Shown piece after piece: positions 23,937 to 35,759 of a DNA stretch of 64,000 nt. Position numbers and translations under genes: made by a program. Within the stretch, counting starts at the first letter, position 1; each line of letters starts with the position of its first letter. The DNA is taken from positions 15,072,226 to 15,136,225 of the forward strand of contig OY282506.1 in assembly GCA_958295605.1 (NCBI GenBank), read 5' to 3'. The stretch is from Ajuga chamaepitys. Taxonomy: Eukaryota; Streptophyta; Magnoliopsida; Lamiales; Lamiaceae. The notes below the pieces were generated by a model, which saw nothing but the letters and a program-made list of their open reading frames with translations, had not been told where the DNA came from and searched no databases.

Positions 23937-26900
23937 TTAGTAAGTTTTTGGATAATGGATATGTTCTAGTGCAACTACAACCTCAGCCATCCTTGGTCTT
24001 TCTTTTGGATCTAAGCATACACACTGCGAAGCTAGCATTGCAACTGCATATGCTTCATGAACAGTGTATTGCCCCTCTAATTTGGTGTCCATAATTCTCA
24101 ATAGTTTTTTCTCATCACCCAAATATAGGTTGGCCCACCCTACTAGATTTTGCTCTTCCATAAACAGATCTCGGTCATTAGCTCTAACTCCAGATAGTAA
24201 TTCTAGCAAAACAACACCAAAGCCGTATACATCGGATTTTGTTGATAAGCAACCTGTCATAAAGAAAGACTTCAAACTGTCAACTGGAGTGGTAAAGGTA
24301 TGGTTCTTAAACAGAAGAAATTGATTAAGAATTTCATATATAATAACCTGTCATTAAGTATTCAGGATCAAGGTAACCAAATGTACCCATAACTCGAGTT
24401 GTTACATGACTAATGTCACCAGTAGGACCATCTCTTGCAAAACCAAAGTTGGACAGCTTGGCATTAAATTCCTGTACACAAGATGTAGCAGATGATTCTG
24501 TTGTTTATAATTTAAAACTAGAGCAAGACAACTAGTTAATAATTCGGTTGAACTTACGCCATCCAAAAGAATGTTGCTACTCGTGACACCTCGGTGTATG
24601 ACTGGTATGTCCAATTCATGCAAGAAAGAGAGGACTCTAGCAGCACCTACAGCTACTTTAATCCTTGTTGACCAAGACAGGGATTGATGCCCTTCTATGG
24701 AACAGAACAATCAGTATCAGACTCGCATTCTAGAACATTTTTCACTAATTTGAAAAGTTTGATCGACAACGAAGTATGTAATATAAATATCCATTCAGAC
24801 AAGTGTAAGATGTACTTGCAAACAAGTGATTGTCCAAGCTTCCTTTAGGCACGAACTCATACACCAAGATCTTTTCGTCTTCCTCGTTGCAATATCCGAT
24901 GAGTTTAACCAAGTTCGGGTGACGAAATCGACTCAAATACTCTACTTCGTTCTGTAAAAGTTTCTGTGGTTGGTTACAAGATTCCAGTAGAAAAATAAGC
25001 ACAAGAAAAGAGTTAGGAGAAGAAGAACCTACAAACCACTGCTCATCCCCTTGGTGGCTTTCCGGGATAAATTTCTTGACAGCAACTGCAATTCCAGATC
25101 CAGGCTTTATGGCAGTAAGAGAGTCCTCATTAATCCATCCTTTAAAAACAGTACAAAATCCTCCAGCCCCCAACAAGAAATCATGTCTAAAGTTTTTGGT
25201 TGCTTTCTTTATTTCTTTATACTTTATGGCCCTCACAATATGGATAGATTTCTCAGTTGTGGACTTTTTGGGATCATGTGAGAACTTATCTGGTGAGAAC
25301 CTATCTGGTGATAGCACCATCACTTCAGACTTCGCGTCATCTGAGTCTGAGATCAGGATTTCCCTCAAACCTTCGCTGTCTTTGGAGTTAACCTTATAAT
25401 TTCCCACTATGATACATGGAATATGAGATATTAGCCAAGGGAAAGCTTTCAACTCGCTTTCTACCTTAGAACATTCAGAGACGAACAAGTACTCAAGTTT
25501 CTCTAGTTTTTTGAACTCTCCAGTGACATAAATACTAAAATCTCGACTGCAGTTTTGTAGTATTAACTTCCTGAGATAATGAAATTTATGAAAATAGATG
25601 TTGGCAAATGCTCGAGGACATTCATCAAGGACAAACTCCATTAGCTGAGTATCCTCCTCATCCCTCACAAAGAAACAGCTTAACTTTGGACAGTCGACAA
25701 CATGTAGCTTCTGAAGTGAAGGAAAAAGATCCAAATACAAGTCTGTAAGTTCAGCACAGTGTAGAATACCCAAGTGTTCAAGGGCAGTGAACCATCCCTG
25801 CTTATGAAAACTAATTCGCTCATCCTTGATACAACTTAATATGAGTTTCTTAAGTGATTTCAACCTACCTAAATTCCCAGAAGACACCCCCTGTCCAACC
25901 TCCATATCATTGATAAGAAGGGAGGAAAGTGATGTAAAGGTAGCCAAGGAAGAAAGGATGTTTTTATTGCAATTTGTAATAATCAAATCAAGAAGAGTAG
26001 GGATAAATGGCAAACTTGGAATTTTAGGACAACCTTCAATTCTCAGAGTTTGAAGGCTACGGAATACACTGTGGCTAGAGGCATTGGGAACAGTTGTGCC
26101 TGAGTTAAACAACTCAGGCAGGTCAGAAAGCCTATAAGCTCTCGGAAGTGCTGCACCTGACCACTCGAACAACCGGGGCAGATCATAAAGCTCTAGTTGT
26201 TCCAATGATGGAAAGCACACATCTACAGTGTCATCTCCATAGAATTCTTGATTAATGCACTCAAGATTCATCATCCCATTCAGCTGGAGCTCCTTGAGAA
26301 AAGGTAGCTGTCCTAGTGAAGGGAGTTTTCGGCATCCACAATCAGTAATAGTAACCTTTATTAGACTTTTGATAGATGAGATCCACTTAGGAAATCTAAA
26401 ACCCATATACCCTGTTACATGAAGAAATCTGAGATGTGGATGTGGATGTAGAAGTTCCATTACTTTGAAATGCTCGCCAGTATTTTGACTCCACAGCAAC
26501 CCCAAATGTTGAAGATTTTTCAGATGTAGCTTCGCATCTTGTGCTTCAGTAATTTCCCTCACATTATCAAGATTTCTGATCTCTAATTTCCCAATGAGCT
26601 CGTTTAATGGCCCAAGCTCTCCTAAGCAAGCACAATCCTCATTCTTACCCAAAACAAACAGTGGCATTGAAACAAGAGATTTGAGAGAGCCAATTTTGCA
26701 TGGCAAGTAACACAATGAATCACAGCAACACAAATCTAAATGCCTCATGCGTATCAGCTCACAAATACCCTTGGGTAAAAATTTGAGACGACAACACCAT
26801 GACAGATCCAGAGTTTCTAACCGAGAAAGGCCAGTGATGGAATCTGGTAGTCTTTCAATGAATGTGTAAGAAAGATTAAGGTACCTAAGCTCCCTTAGAT

Positions 26901-28338
26901 TACATATTTCGTCTAACAATGTCTGAATACCGCTGCAACTTAGATCGAGCGATTGCAGTTCCGGTAAAACAACAAGTGATTGATCCAGACTACCACCCAA
27001 ATATAGGGTAGGCGACAAAATCAGTGTCCGCATCTGTTCTGCTTGATATTTGCCTTCAAATGGTAAAAGAAGGGAAAGTCGGCCACTATCATCGCAAACG
27101 GTTCCAATCGATCCTAGCTTCTCTTTGTAGACAATTCTAGCAACATCCTCACCTATCTCATGGATCAATTCAGAAATCCGAAATTCTATGATATCACCAT
27201 ATTCGTTGCAACTTATATCAGTGAAGAAAGATCTGTAGAACAACTTATAGAAGTACGCATTACCATCATCCTCTAGGCTGTTGTTCCCTATAAACGGCTT
27301 GACAAGGCCACCAGCAATCCACATATGAATGATCTTCTCCTTGTACAATGCGTAACCTTTAGGAAAAAGAGTGCAGTAAGCAAAGCATTGCCTTAATTGT
27401 GAAGGAAGAGCCCAAACACATAGCAAAATTACAAGTGATGCATCCCACGGAGGCCGCAAAATGCCATCTAAGGAATCCACAGAAGAAACCAGATCTCGTA
27501 TTTTGTGATCATATCTCATCATGCTCCCCACAAGTTTTAGAAGAAGGGGGATACCTCGGCAGAGGGATTCAAGATTCTCAGCCATGGGCATTGATGTGCT
27601 CTTTATCGTGTCAGAGGAATTAAATGCAAGATAACTAGACAACGACCGACTATTATCCTTAGACATTCGGTTCAACTTAAATTGCTTATGGGCAACAAGA
27701 TCTGCTACATCATAGTTATGGGTTGTTATCAAGACCTTAGATCCCAAATCCACAAAATTAAACCAGTGTTTATTCATGTGCAGCCAGGACTCTTTAGCCA
27801 TATACTCAATTCCATCAACCACAATCAAACATCTTTGCGAAAGTAAAGTATCTCTTACCATTTCATCCAATTCATCTAGGTCATCAAAGGAGCAGGACAT
27901 GCCCATTGCAGATTTTAGTATTTGTTGAGCAGCATGATGCAGCCCGAACTCCGGCCCGTCCACTTTCACCCACGCTCGCACTTCAAAATTCTTCTTCACT
28001 GCTACGTCGTCGTACACCAACCGAGCGAGCGTAGATTTTCCCATTCCGCGATCCCCGACAATTGGAATCACAGAGAGCTGAACGCCTTTTGCATCCGACT
28101 CCAACAATTCGGATAAAAGCTGCTCCACCACATTCTCCGACTGGAAGACATTGTGCAAGTTTCCTACCTCAACTTGGGAATGGATTTCAAAATCGACAAG
28201 TGGCTCATGGTATGTGTCTCTCTCTTCGAAAATTTCTCGCAGCAGATTTTCGTAATCTGTTGCTGATGATTCCTTCAAAACGACGGCTTTGGATAGTTTC
28301 AGCAGCAAATTGCGGAAAGAGGTTGCGGAAATCTCCAT
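23937..28338 (-). CDS. NLR immune receptor with C-terminal RLCK-like pseudokinase
   Basis: Five exons on the minus strand: 28338-25033, 24951-24816, 24694-24558, 24471-24348 and 24253-23937. All four introns (81, 121, 86 and 94 bp) have GT-AG ends, and the joined length of 4020 nt is in frame: 1339 residues. NB-ARC: P-loop GDRGMGKS at 95-102; kinase-2 LIVVDGIE, where family members have LDD; RNBS-B KVLITT at 201-206; GIPLLL for GLPL; RNBS-D at 317-328; IHE at 392-394 for MHD. Leucine-rich repeats run about 455-980. A linker leads to a kinase domain at about 1036-1339: glycine loop GAGGFC, Lys1088, Glu1104, HRG for HRD (1181-1183), Thr for the catalytic-loop Lys, NFG for DFG (1201-1203), then an intact activation loop and GYLDPEY. 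Only about 50 residues precede the NB-ARC, and an in-frame TAA 14 codons upstream rules out a longer first exon, so a full coiled coil is absent. Likely a cytoplasmic effector sensor. Intron ends are by eye; no transcript was seen. Confidence 0.9.
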
Positions 28339-28380
28339 CTTTTTGTCTTGCTTTGTGTGTGTAGGGAGATTTAAATCTTA

Positions 28381-30265
28381 GAGGAAGGGGGAGAGGGGGG
28401 GCTTATCAACAGCGTAACGGTCAACGCTAGATAACAAATACACGAATGAGGAATCTAACCAGATGCATATAACACCCATCAACTAGTGGGTTCGGGCCAT
28501 TAAAATTAGGAAAATGCTGTTCCGTGCAGACTACGAAACAATTATTTTATTGATACAATCTATAATAACAGTCATTACATTATACTCTCTTCTTCCCTAA
28601 TTAAGGGTCGTTTTACAATACAATCATTATATTCATACAATCTATAATAATCGCCGTTAGATTATTATTCTTTTAATCTTGGTCATTGAATAAGGTGACT
28701 TGCTACTTGCTAAACTTGTAACCAACACTTTCATTTTCCTTTTTATTTTTATTCCTCTTACTTTGACTCTTATTCATTTACATTAAAAACTTTAAATTAA
28801 TTAAAATAATTTATATATATGCACACATATGATAAAATACTAATTTAGAAAATAGAGGTAGGACCTATGCCAAAATAAAAAAGCAATAAAATTTCCCCCT
28901 AAAAATAGCTTCAAGGCTGACAACCTTTTTCATTGATTTTTCACCGTTAATAATTTTACAAACATATATTTAGCTAATTTCTAGTCCATTCTTAACAATA
29001 ATATATCATATTAATTCTTTTTTTAAAAATAATTAATTTAATACCAATATTCCACATCACATTTGGAATTTCTTAATTATAAATAGTTATTCATGATAAT
29101 ATTGACACAAAAAATGTAACTTTTTATAACCTATAAATTATCCATAAAATAATAAATATTTATTATCAATTATAATTCTATATATATAAATTATGCACCT
29201 AAAAGTTGAGAAATATATAACTGAATATAATTTATTTGAAAAAGTTAAACTAATTTGTGATGTTAAATTAAATATTGCAAAGAATAATTATATTTATATT
29301 TAATACATCTATCTATATCTATATACGAAAAATAGGAAAACCATCTATAATTGCACGAGATCGTTCAATGAATGTTTATATATTCTGAATAAAATATATA
29401 TAGAGGAGGTAGTAATTATTCAAAAAAAGTTGAATATTTTTGTTAGATTTGATAATTGATGAATAAGACAATTTATGGTGATCGTATATAATCAATCATT
29501 TTTCTTCTTAATAAAAAATATGAGCTTATGTGAATAAAGGGGAAAAATACAATGAAATTAATCACTATATTTTAGTAATTATTTTATATTAAAAAAATTT
29601 ATGACGTGTTATGTGTTATTTAGATATGTGTTTGTTTGAATAATTGTAATTAATTGAATCATTTGTGCTTGTTCACATAGGTAATAAACATGACGTAGTC
29701 CCATCATAGGGTGAATTTAAGTTTTTAAAAGTAATCAATCGATTTAAGTAATTAATAAATTTTCATGTGAGAAATACTAGGATATATAAAGAAGTAAGCA
29801 AAATCTAACAATTACTCTCTCCATTCATCAAAAAAAAAAAAACCATCTTAGAGAATATTTTTTACCAAAAAACGAGTCATTCTAGTAAAATTTCCATCTT
29901 CTTTCAATATTCCCCTTAAATAAATTCAAACAAATTTATGTACAAATCTCATGATATTATCATTATCTAATTTATTTATTATCTCTATTTGTAAATTGAT
30001 CATATTTCATCTCCTATCCACTCTACCTAAAATGAAAATTAAGATAATAAAAATAGATTATGTGGTGGTATTTTTGTCAATCTTAAATTCTTATGTTTCA
30101 CCTAAAAGTCTAAAATAACTTGTTTTACAAATGAGAGGAGTATTAACATGAAAATAATATTTATATTTGATTTTGGATTCATAAAAAAAAAAAAAAAAAT
30201 TAAGAAAAACGTTGGGTCTTCATTTGGTTGAAAGTGTGTGTGAGTAACTTCTTTTAATTGAAAAT
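28381..30265. other. upstream region of the NLR-kinase gene, no other gene
   Basis: A purine-rich GGAAGGGGGAGAGGG stretch at 28383-28402 lies just upstream of the NLR start and may be part of its leader or promoter. The rest is AT-rich with poly-A/T runs. A weak inverted similarity between about 28508-28580 and 32080-32229 hints at a large element framing 28.5-32.2 kb, but no target-site duplication supports it. Confidence 0.5.
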
Positions 30266-32000
30266 GGTTAATTACAGAAGGTAGCATGTACTTTCGACGA
30301 TTTTTCACTTTGTAATCTAAAGTAATTATTTTTTCCGATCACAGCCTGTATAATGCGGGATTTTACTTTTGCAACCTCCCGACTATATATTTCGACATGT
30401 ATAGGCCATGTGCTCAGCACATGCCAAAAAGACCCAATAGGAATGCGACACGTGGTTATCTTAATTAAAAAAAAAATTATTAAATAATATAAAAAAAATT
30501 TAATTCTAAATAATTTTATATAATAATATAAGAAATATTAAAAATTCAGAAAATAAATATAAAATTCAGAAAATTAAAAAAAAAATCTAAAATTATTTTG
30601 AAAATTTGAAAATTAAAACAAATCCGAAAATTATTTTAAAAATTCAAAAAAAAATTCAGAAAATAAATATAAATTCAGGAAATCAAAATTTTATTTCTAA
30701 AAATTATTTAAAATTTTCAGAAAATTAAAAAATTATTTTGAAAATTCTAATATTCATTTAAATTCAAAAAACTAAAAATATATTTTTTTAAAATTATTTA
30801 AAAAAATTCTAGATTTCGTTTAAAATTAAGAAAATTAAAAAGTTTATTTCATAAAATTATTTTCGAAGCAAAATATATTTCCAGAAAATTTAATTATAAA
30901 ATAAAAATATATTTTTTTAAAAAAATAATAAGATCTCCTACCTCCAAACTCATCATGATTCTTCCCCCTTTTCAACCAAATTTCTTCTGAAAATAAAAGT
31001 GCACAAATTTGACAAACTGCTGAACAATCTGTGGATGAAACACTAGCTGCCAAACTCCGACCACAGAAAACTCCACAAATACAACTCCCTCTTCGCCAGA
31101 TCCGCCATTGTGCCGCTGCCAAACCTAGTCCCTCCGCCACACGACGACACTACCCTCCTCCAAATCTCTGAAAAAATCAGCTGCAATACTCACTATGATA
31201 CGTAGTATTTTTTTAGTTTAATATTAATTTTTTAAAAATATATTTCGCTTCGAAAATAATTTTGTGAAATAAACTTTTTATTTTTTAACTTTAAATGAGA
31301 TTTAAATGTGTTTAAATAACTTTCAAAAATTATTTTTTTAGTTTCTTTAATTTTAATGAATATTAGAATTTTCAGAACATATTTTTCAATTTTATGAAGT
31401 TTTTAAATAATTTAAATTTTTTTAAATGAACTTCAGAAATAAAATTTTAATTTTTTTAATTTATATTTATTTCCTGTAGTCTCTTTCAATTTTTAAAATA
31501 ATTTTCTGATTTTTTTTAAATTTTCTGAATTTTAAATGAATTTAAAAGTTTTCAAAATAATTTTTAGAAATAACGTTTTTAATTTTCTGAATTTATATTG
31601 ATTTTCTGAATTTTTTTTTTAATTTTTAGAACAATTTTCGGATTTTTTTTTTAATTTTCGAATTTTTAAATGAATTTTATAATTTTCCAAATAATTTTAG
31701 ACTTTTTTTTAAATTTTCTGAATTTTTTAATATTTATTATATTTTATATAAAATTATTTAGAATTTACTTTTTTTTTTTATCTTATTTAATAAATTTTTT
31801 TAATTTTTTTTTAATTAAGTTGGCCATGTGTCGCATTTTTATTGGCCTTCTTGGCATGTGTTGTACATATTACCTATACATGCCGGAATATATAGCCGGA
31901 GGTTGCAAAAATAAAATTTCGCATTATACAGGTTGTGATCAGAATAAAAAATTACTTTAGGTTGCAAAGTGAAAAATCGACTGCATTCTATAATTAATCC
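30266..32000. mobile_element. large terminal-inverted-repeat element with GC-rich core
   Basis: The first 220 bases (from GGTTAATTACAGAAGG) match the reverse complement of the last 200 (ending TATAATTAATCC), including TTTTTCACTTTGTAATCTAA, CCTGTATAATGCG and ACACATGCCAA words. The arms continue as AT-rich, loosely palindromic DNA. Imperfect 10-bp flanking repeats (AATTGAAAAT / AATAGAAAAT) would fit a Mutator-like origin. The core at about 30935-31190 is much GC-richer and has a 98-codon open frame on the minus strand without recognised similarity. No transposase is seen. Confidence 0.7.
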
Positions 32001-32240
32001 AATAGAAAATAATGGGAGTGGTAGAATAGGGGAATTAGTTAAGTGAGGGACCTACTTTGCTAAATTAAAAATAAATAAATATTATCTATTACAACCTGTA
32101 ATAACAAGTTAAAATAATTATTGTATCAATAAAAGGATTGTACTATAGAATTTTTGAATTGTAATTGTTTTGAAAATTTATAGAGATGACACATGGCATT
32201 TTAGAAGAGTACTGTTGCATTTTCCAAAAAAATTGGATCT
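32001..32240. other. no gene seen
   Basis: Short AT-rich gap between the inverted-repeat element and the decayed copia element. It includes the left copy of that element's GATCT target duplication (32236-32240). Confidence 0.5.
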
Positions 32241-32660
32241 TGTTGTAGGAAAATAGAAAAGAATAACAGTAAAGAGAGACGGAAGAGAGACACGGAATAA
32301 TTAGGGTTTTCTTATTCATCAGATCCCTTTATATAGGGTGTCAAATACAAGGGTTTCACAGTTACATACTCCCTCCGTCCCGGCTTATTTTGCACAGGTG
32401 AAGGGGCACGGATGTTAAGAAAGTAGCTTTTGCTTTTTCTTTGACTTTTTTAAAGGTGGAGATTGAGTGTTGAGATTTTGAGGGTGGAGATTGTAGGAGA
32501 AGTTTCCTTTTTTGGAGTGTGCAAAATAAGCCGGGACGATTGAAAAGGGAAAGTGTGCAAAATAAGCCGGGATGGAGGTAGTATTATTTAGTGAATACCT
32601 AAATTGCCCTTCATCAATTACTTTTGACGAAGGCACACTAATTGTGTTTTTCCTTCAACA
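32241..32660 (-). repeat. 3' LTR of the decayed copia element, split by a MITE
   Basis: Identical to the right LTR apart from a few substitutions, a short end difference and the 213-bp MITE at 32369-32581 with its TA duplication. Confidence 0.92.
32369..32581. mobile_element. Stowaway-like MITE inside an LTR
   Basis: Inverted repeats CTCCCTCCGTCCCGGCTTAT and ATAAGCCGGGATGGAGGTAG. The sister LTR reads TTACATATTATTTAG at the same point, giving the empty site and proving a 2-bp TA target duplication. It is non-coding and from the same broad family as 10040-10254. Confidence 0.95.
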
Positions 32661-33440
32661 CTCCCCCTTGTGCCAAGTCAAAGGGGAATTGGTGCATAAC
32701 TTGCTGGCTGCCTCGTTAAAAACCTTGCCAAGTAACAAAACCCAGTGGGAAAAAATAAACCTTGGTCAAAGGGAAAAAGAGTGCAACGCACCTTTGTTCA
32801 GACTCCCCCTGAAGTCTACATCTCTCCCTTGATACGTACATCTATCAATAGAATTTCGAAAATCTCTTTATCCTCGATTTACATAAATCATGAGGATATT
32901 ATGTGGTTGTTGGTTATAGAAAAGTGTTGGCAGTACATGCTTGGTCTCGTCACCTTTGATGTGTAGCATAATTCATCTGTTTGTTGCAAATAACTTCATC
33001 TTCATGACTTCGGGTACACTCTTCGGTGGTATAGCTCAAGTAACTAATGCTTTAAGTCTATAGGTTGATGAACTTCGTGAGATATCATCCATGAGTGATG
33101 TGATGAGGTTGCTTGAGTAGTTGTGATTGATTGATCTTCAAGTTTTCATCGTGTTCCTCATGGTAATACATAACCGGTTTGGTAATGACCTTTACATTGG
33201 TCACTAAGATAACCAATATCTAAACCAACCAAAATAATATTTAGTATTTCGTAGTAGGGGGTAGCTTCAACATTTACTTAGGGGTTACATATTCTTTTGT
33301 AATATTTTTATCTCTCTATATGAGAACATTTGACATTTACTTTAGAGTTTACAATTTCATTTGTAATCTCTCTTGTCTCTAATATGGGAAGAACAAATAT
33401 GTGTCAAGGGTTTCTTTCAGATGTCAAAATACCATTTGAA

Positions 33441-35230
33441 TCATTCCACTGATATTGCGTTGTCCTGAGTAAAATATAACCAACATGTTCTTTGAGAAAG
33501 TAATACATGGTTGAGTGCATTGAATTTTTTGTACAATAATGCGCACATTTCAATTAAGTAGGGAATTTCATCTCCCAACAGCTCTTTCGTCATTTCCTTT
33601 GAACTCAAATGGATCTTTCCTTTTGTCCACACTTCAACCAATCATAGGAGTGCTAACAGATTACACTTTATCCATTTTAAATCGCATGATCATCTTTTGG
33701 ATATATGCAAACTGAGGAATTAATATTCCACAAACTCGGCCTTGTTTTTTACAAGGCATAGACAGTTACGAGTTTTCCCATGATTCTTTATCTCAATTTA
33801 GATTTCAAATACATCACGGTTTCTCTTATTTCTTTAAGAGTACCTATTATGTCATTAACATCGACATAAACTGCTACAGTTGCAAATATAGAACTTGTGT
33901 TTCTTTATAAATGCATAGGGGCAATAATACTTGTTCTTTCCCTTCCCAATCAAGTAGTCACTTAGACGGGTATAATATTTCCGTCCAGATTTATTTCAAT
34001 CAAAGTGAGCATTTCAATCTAATATTGTAAATGCACTCTGTGGTCTAGAGTCACTTGAGTTGGGAAATGCAAGTCCATCTGACACTTTCACATATCTCAA
34101 TAACAAGATCCCCAAAGAGATATGCTGTAACCATAAATTGCTGCATTTTCAGTCCTTTGGAAACTTATTGATACGACGTTATGACGTCCGTTGTGGGAGA
34201 ATATCTCCTCATAGTCAATTCCAGGGCTTTGTGAGAAAACCTTGTGCTTTAGATAAGTTTTGCATCTCAGGACTTTATTCTTCTCACTACGCTTACTGAC
34301 AAAACATATTTTATGTCCTACAGGCTTTACACTTGGTAAGGCTAGCACTACCAAACCAAATACCTGATGTTCTGTCATAGAATCAAGTTCTACCTGGATT
34401 GATTCCATATAGGCCAATATGCTCTTTGTTGATATTTTACAATAGAGCGTGGTTCGATATTATTGAGTTCTATAATTCATTGAACAACAATGTATACATC
34501 ATCAATGCACGTGAAAGATTTTTCCATTAACTCACATGCACTCTCATTATCTATAGAATCATATTAAACTTCGGAGCGTCCTCCAGTGATGATTCATGGA
34601 CATAATTAATTAGAGATAATTTGAGAGTAATTCTTTTTATTGATGATTCGAATTGTGCCACATCTGCCTCCTTCCTTGAGCAGGTGTTCATCGAACCACG
34701 TGGCATCCCCTATTTCCTTTTGAGAGCCACGGCCTCAGCCACACCTCCACTAAGTGTGGTTGCAACACCTTTATCTGCGGTGTTGTGCCTCTTACTGAGG
34801 ACTTTTAACCTTACAGGCACATTTGCAGCTGGTATATATGATCTTATCACTTTAGCGGTTTTAGCAAATGTATCAACAATCAAATCTTCCATACTTGGAA
34901 GATCGATAATTCGTTTTACTTCACTTTACATTATGAAGTGTGGGGATCCTAATGAGATATACTGGGAAACACTTCCTGTCGTTCCCTTAGAAAATTCTTT
35001 TTCTTATCTCCCCCCAACGACGGGAAGACTGTCTCATTAAAGTGACAATCCGTCAATCTTACGGTAAATAGATCTTGCCTGTTAAAGGTTCCAAATAGCG
35101 GGTAATAGTTGGGAATCCATATCCAACATAAATACTTAGTCGTCTTTAAAGACCCATTTTGGTACGCTGTGGGGGCGCAATAGGCACATATACTGCGTAA
35201 CCAAGTATGCGTAAATGTAAAAACATCAGG
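33441..35230 (-). pseudogene. remnants of copia pol
   Basis: Broken coding in several frames, in the expected copia order when read on the minus strand. The integrase C-terminal region lies at about 35040-35230 (YVPIAPPQRTKMG, then GYGFPTITRYLEPLTG). A pol linker lies at 34710-34892 (LIVDTF, IRSYIPAANVP). Reverse transcriptase lies at 34097-34417 (GIDYEEIFSH). A connection/RNase H piece lies at 33441-33641 (HLSSKEMTKELLGDEIPYL). Stops and frameshifts throughout show it is dead. The wording resembles Ivana/Retrofit-type copia elements more than the Tork element at 12 kb. Confidence 0.85.
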
Positions 35231-35759
35231 CTAAATCCAGTTACCAACTGGTACGCATAAATTATTGGTTAGCAGTGGGTCTGAGACAAATAAAGTAAAG
35301 TTGCAGTGATATTGCATAGTCCCATGTCCGAAGACATTTTAGCGCGCATTGCAATGCCTAATCCTCCATCTATATCCTTTTGATGGTGGCATATGTGAGA
35401 CCACTTTTGTGTATCCACATGGGTTAAAGGATACTATACATTGATCCTAACAGATATGCAATGATCATCAAATCCTTATGATGAGAACTCTCTAGAGTTA
35501 ATAAGTCTTATTGACTTTATGGAGTGAGGGTGGTGAGCCCTTAGACAATATTTTCTAGGAGTTTTTCTGATGCAACATTTATTGTGGACAATATTGTGAT
35601 GATCAGTTAATGTGCCAAAGCATTTACCAGAACCATAGATACTTTAATGACCCGCTTTTCTGGTTTGATAGGTCCACATAAATTATATTATGTTCTTTTT
35701 TTGTAAGAATGGATTGTCTTACATATATATCAGGCATAGAAAGGTCTCGATCCTACTTA

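Noticed and set aside
28365..28380. TTTAAAT as a TATA box for the NLR-kinase gene
   Set aside because: It is only about 30 bases from the start codon, leaving almost no 5' UTR.
28508..32229. Large inverted-repeat element framing the 30-kb region
   Set aside because: Similarity of the proposed ends is short and broken, and flanking duplications are absent.
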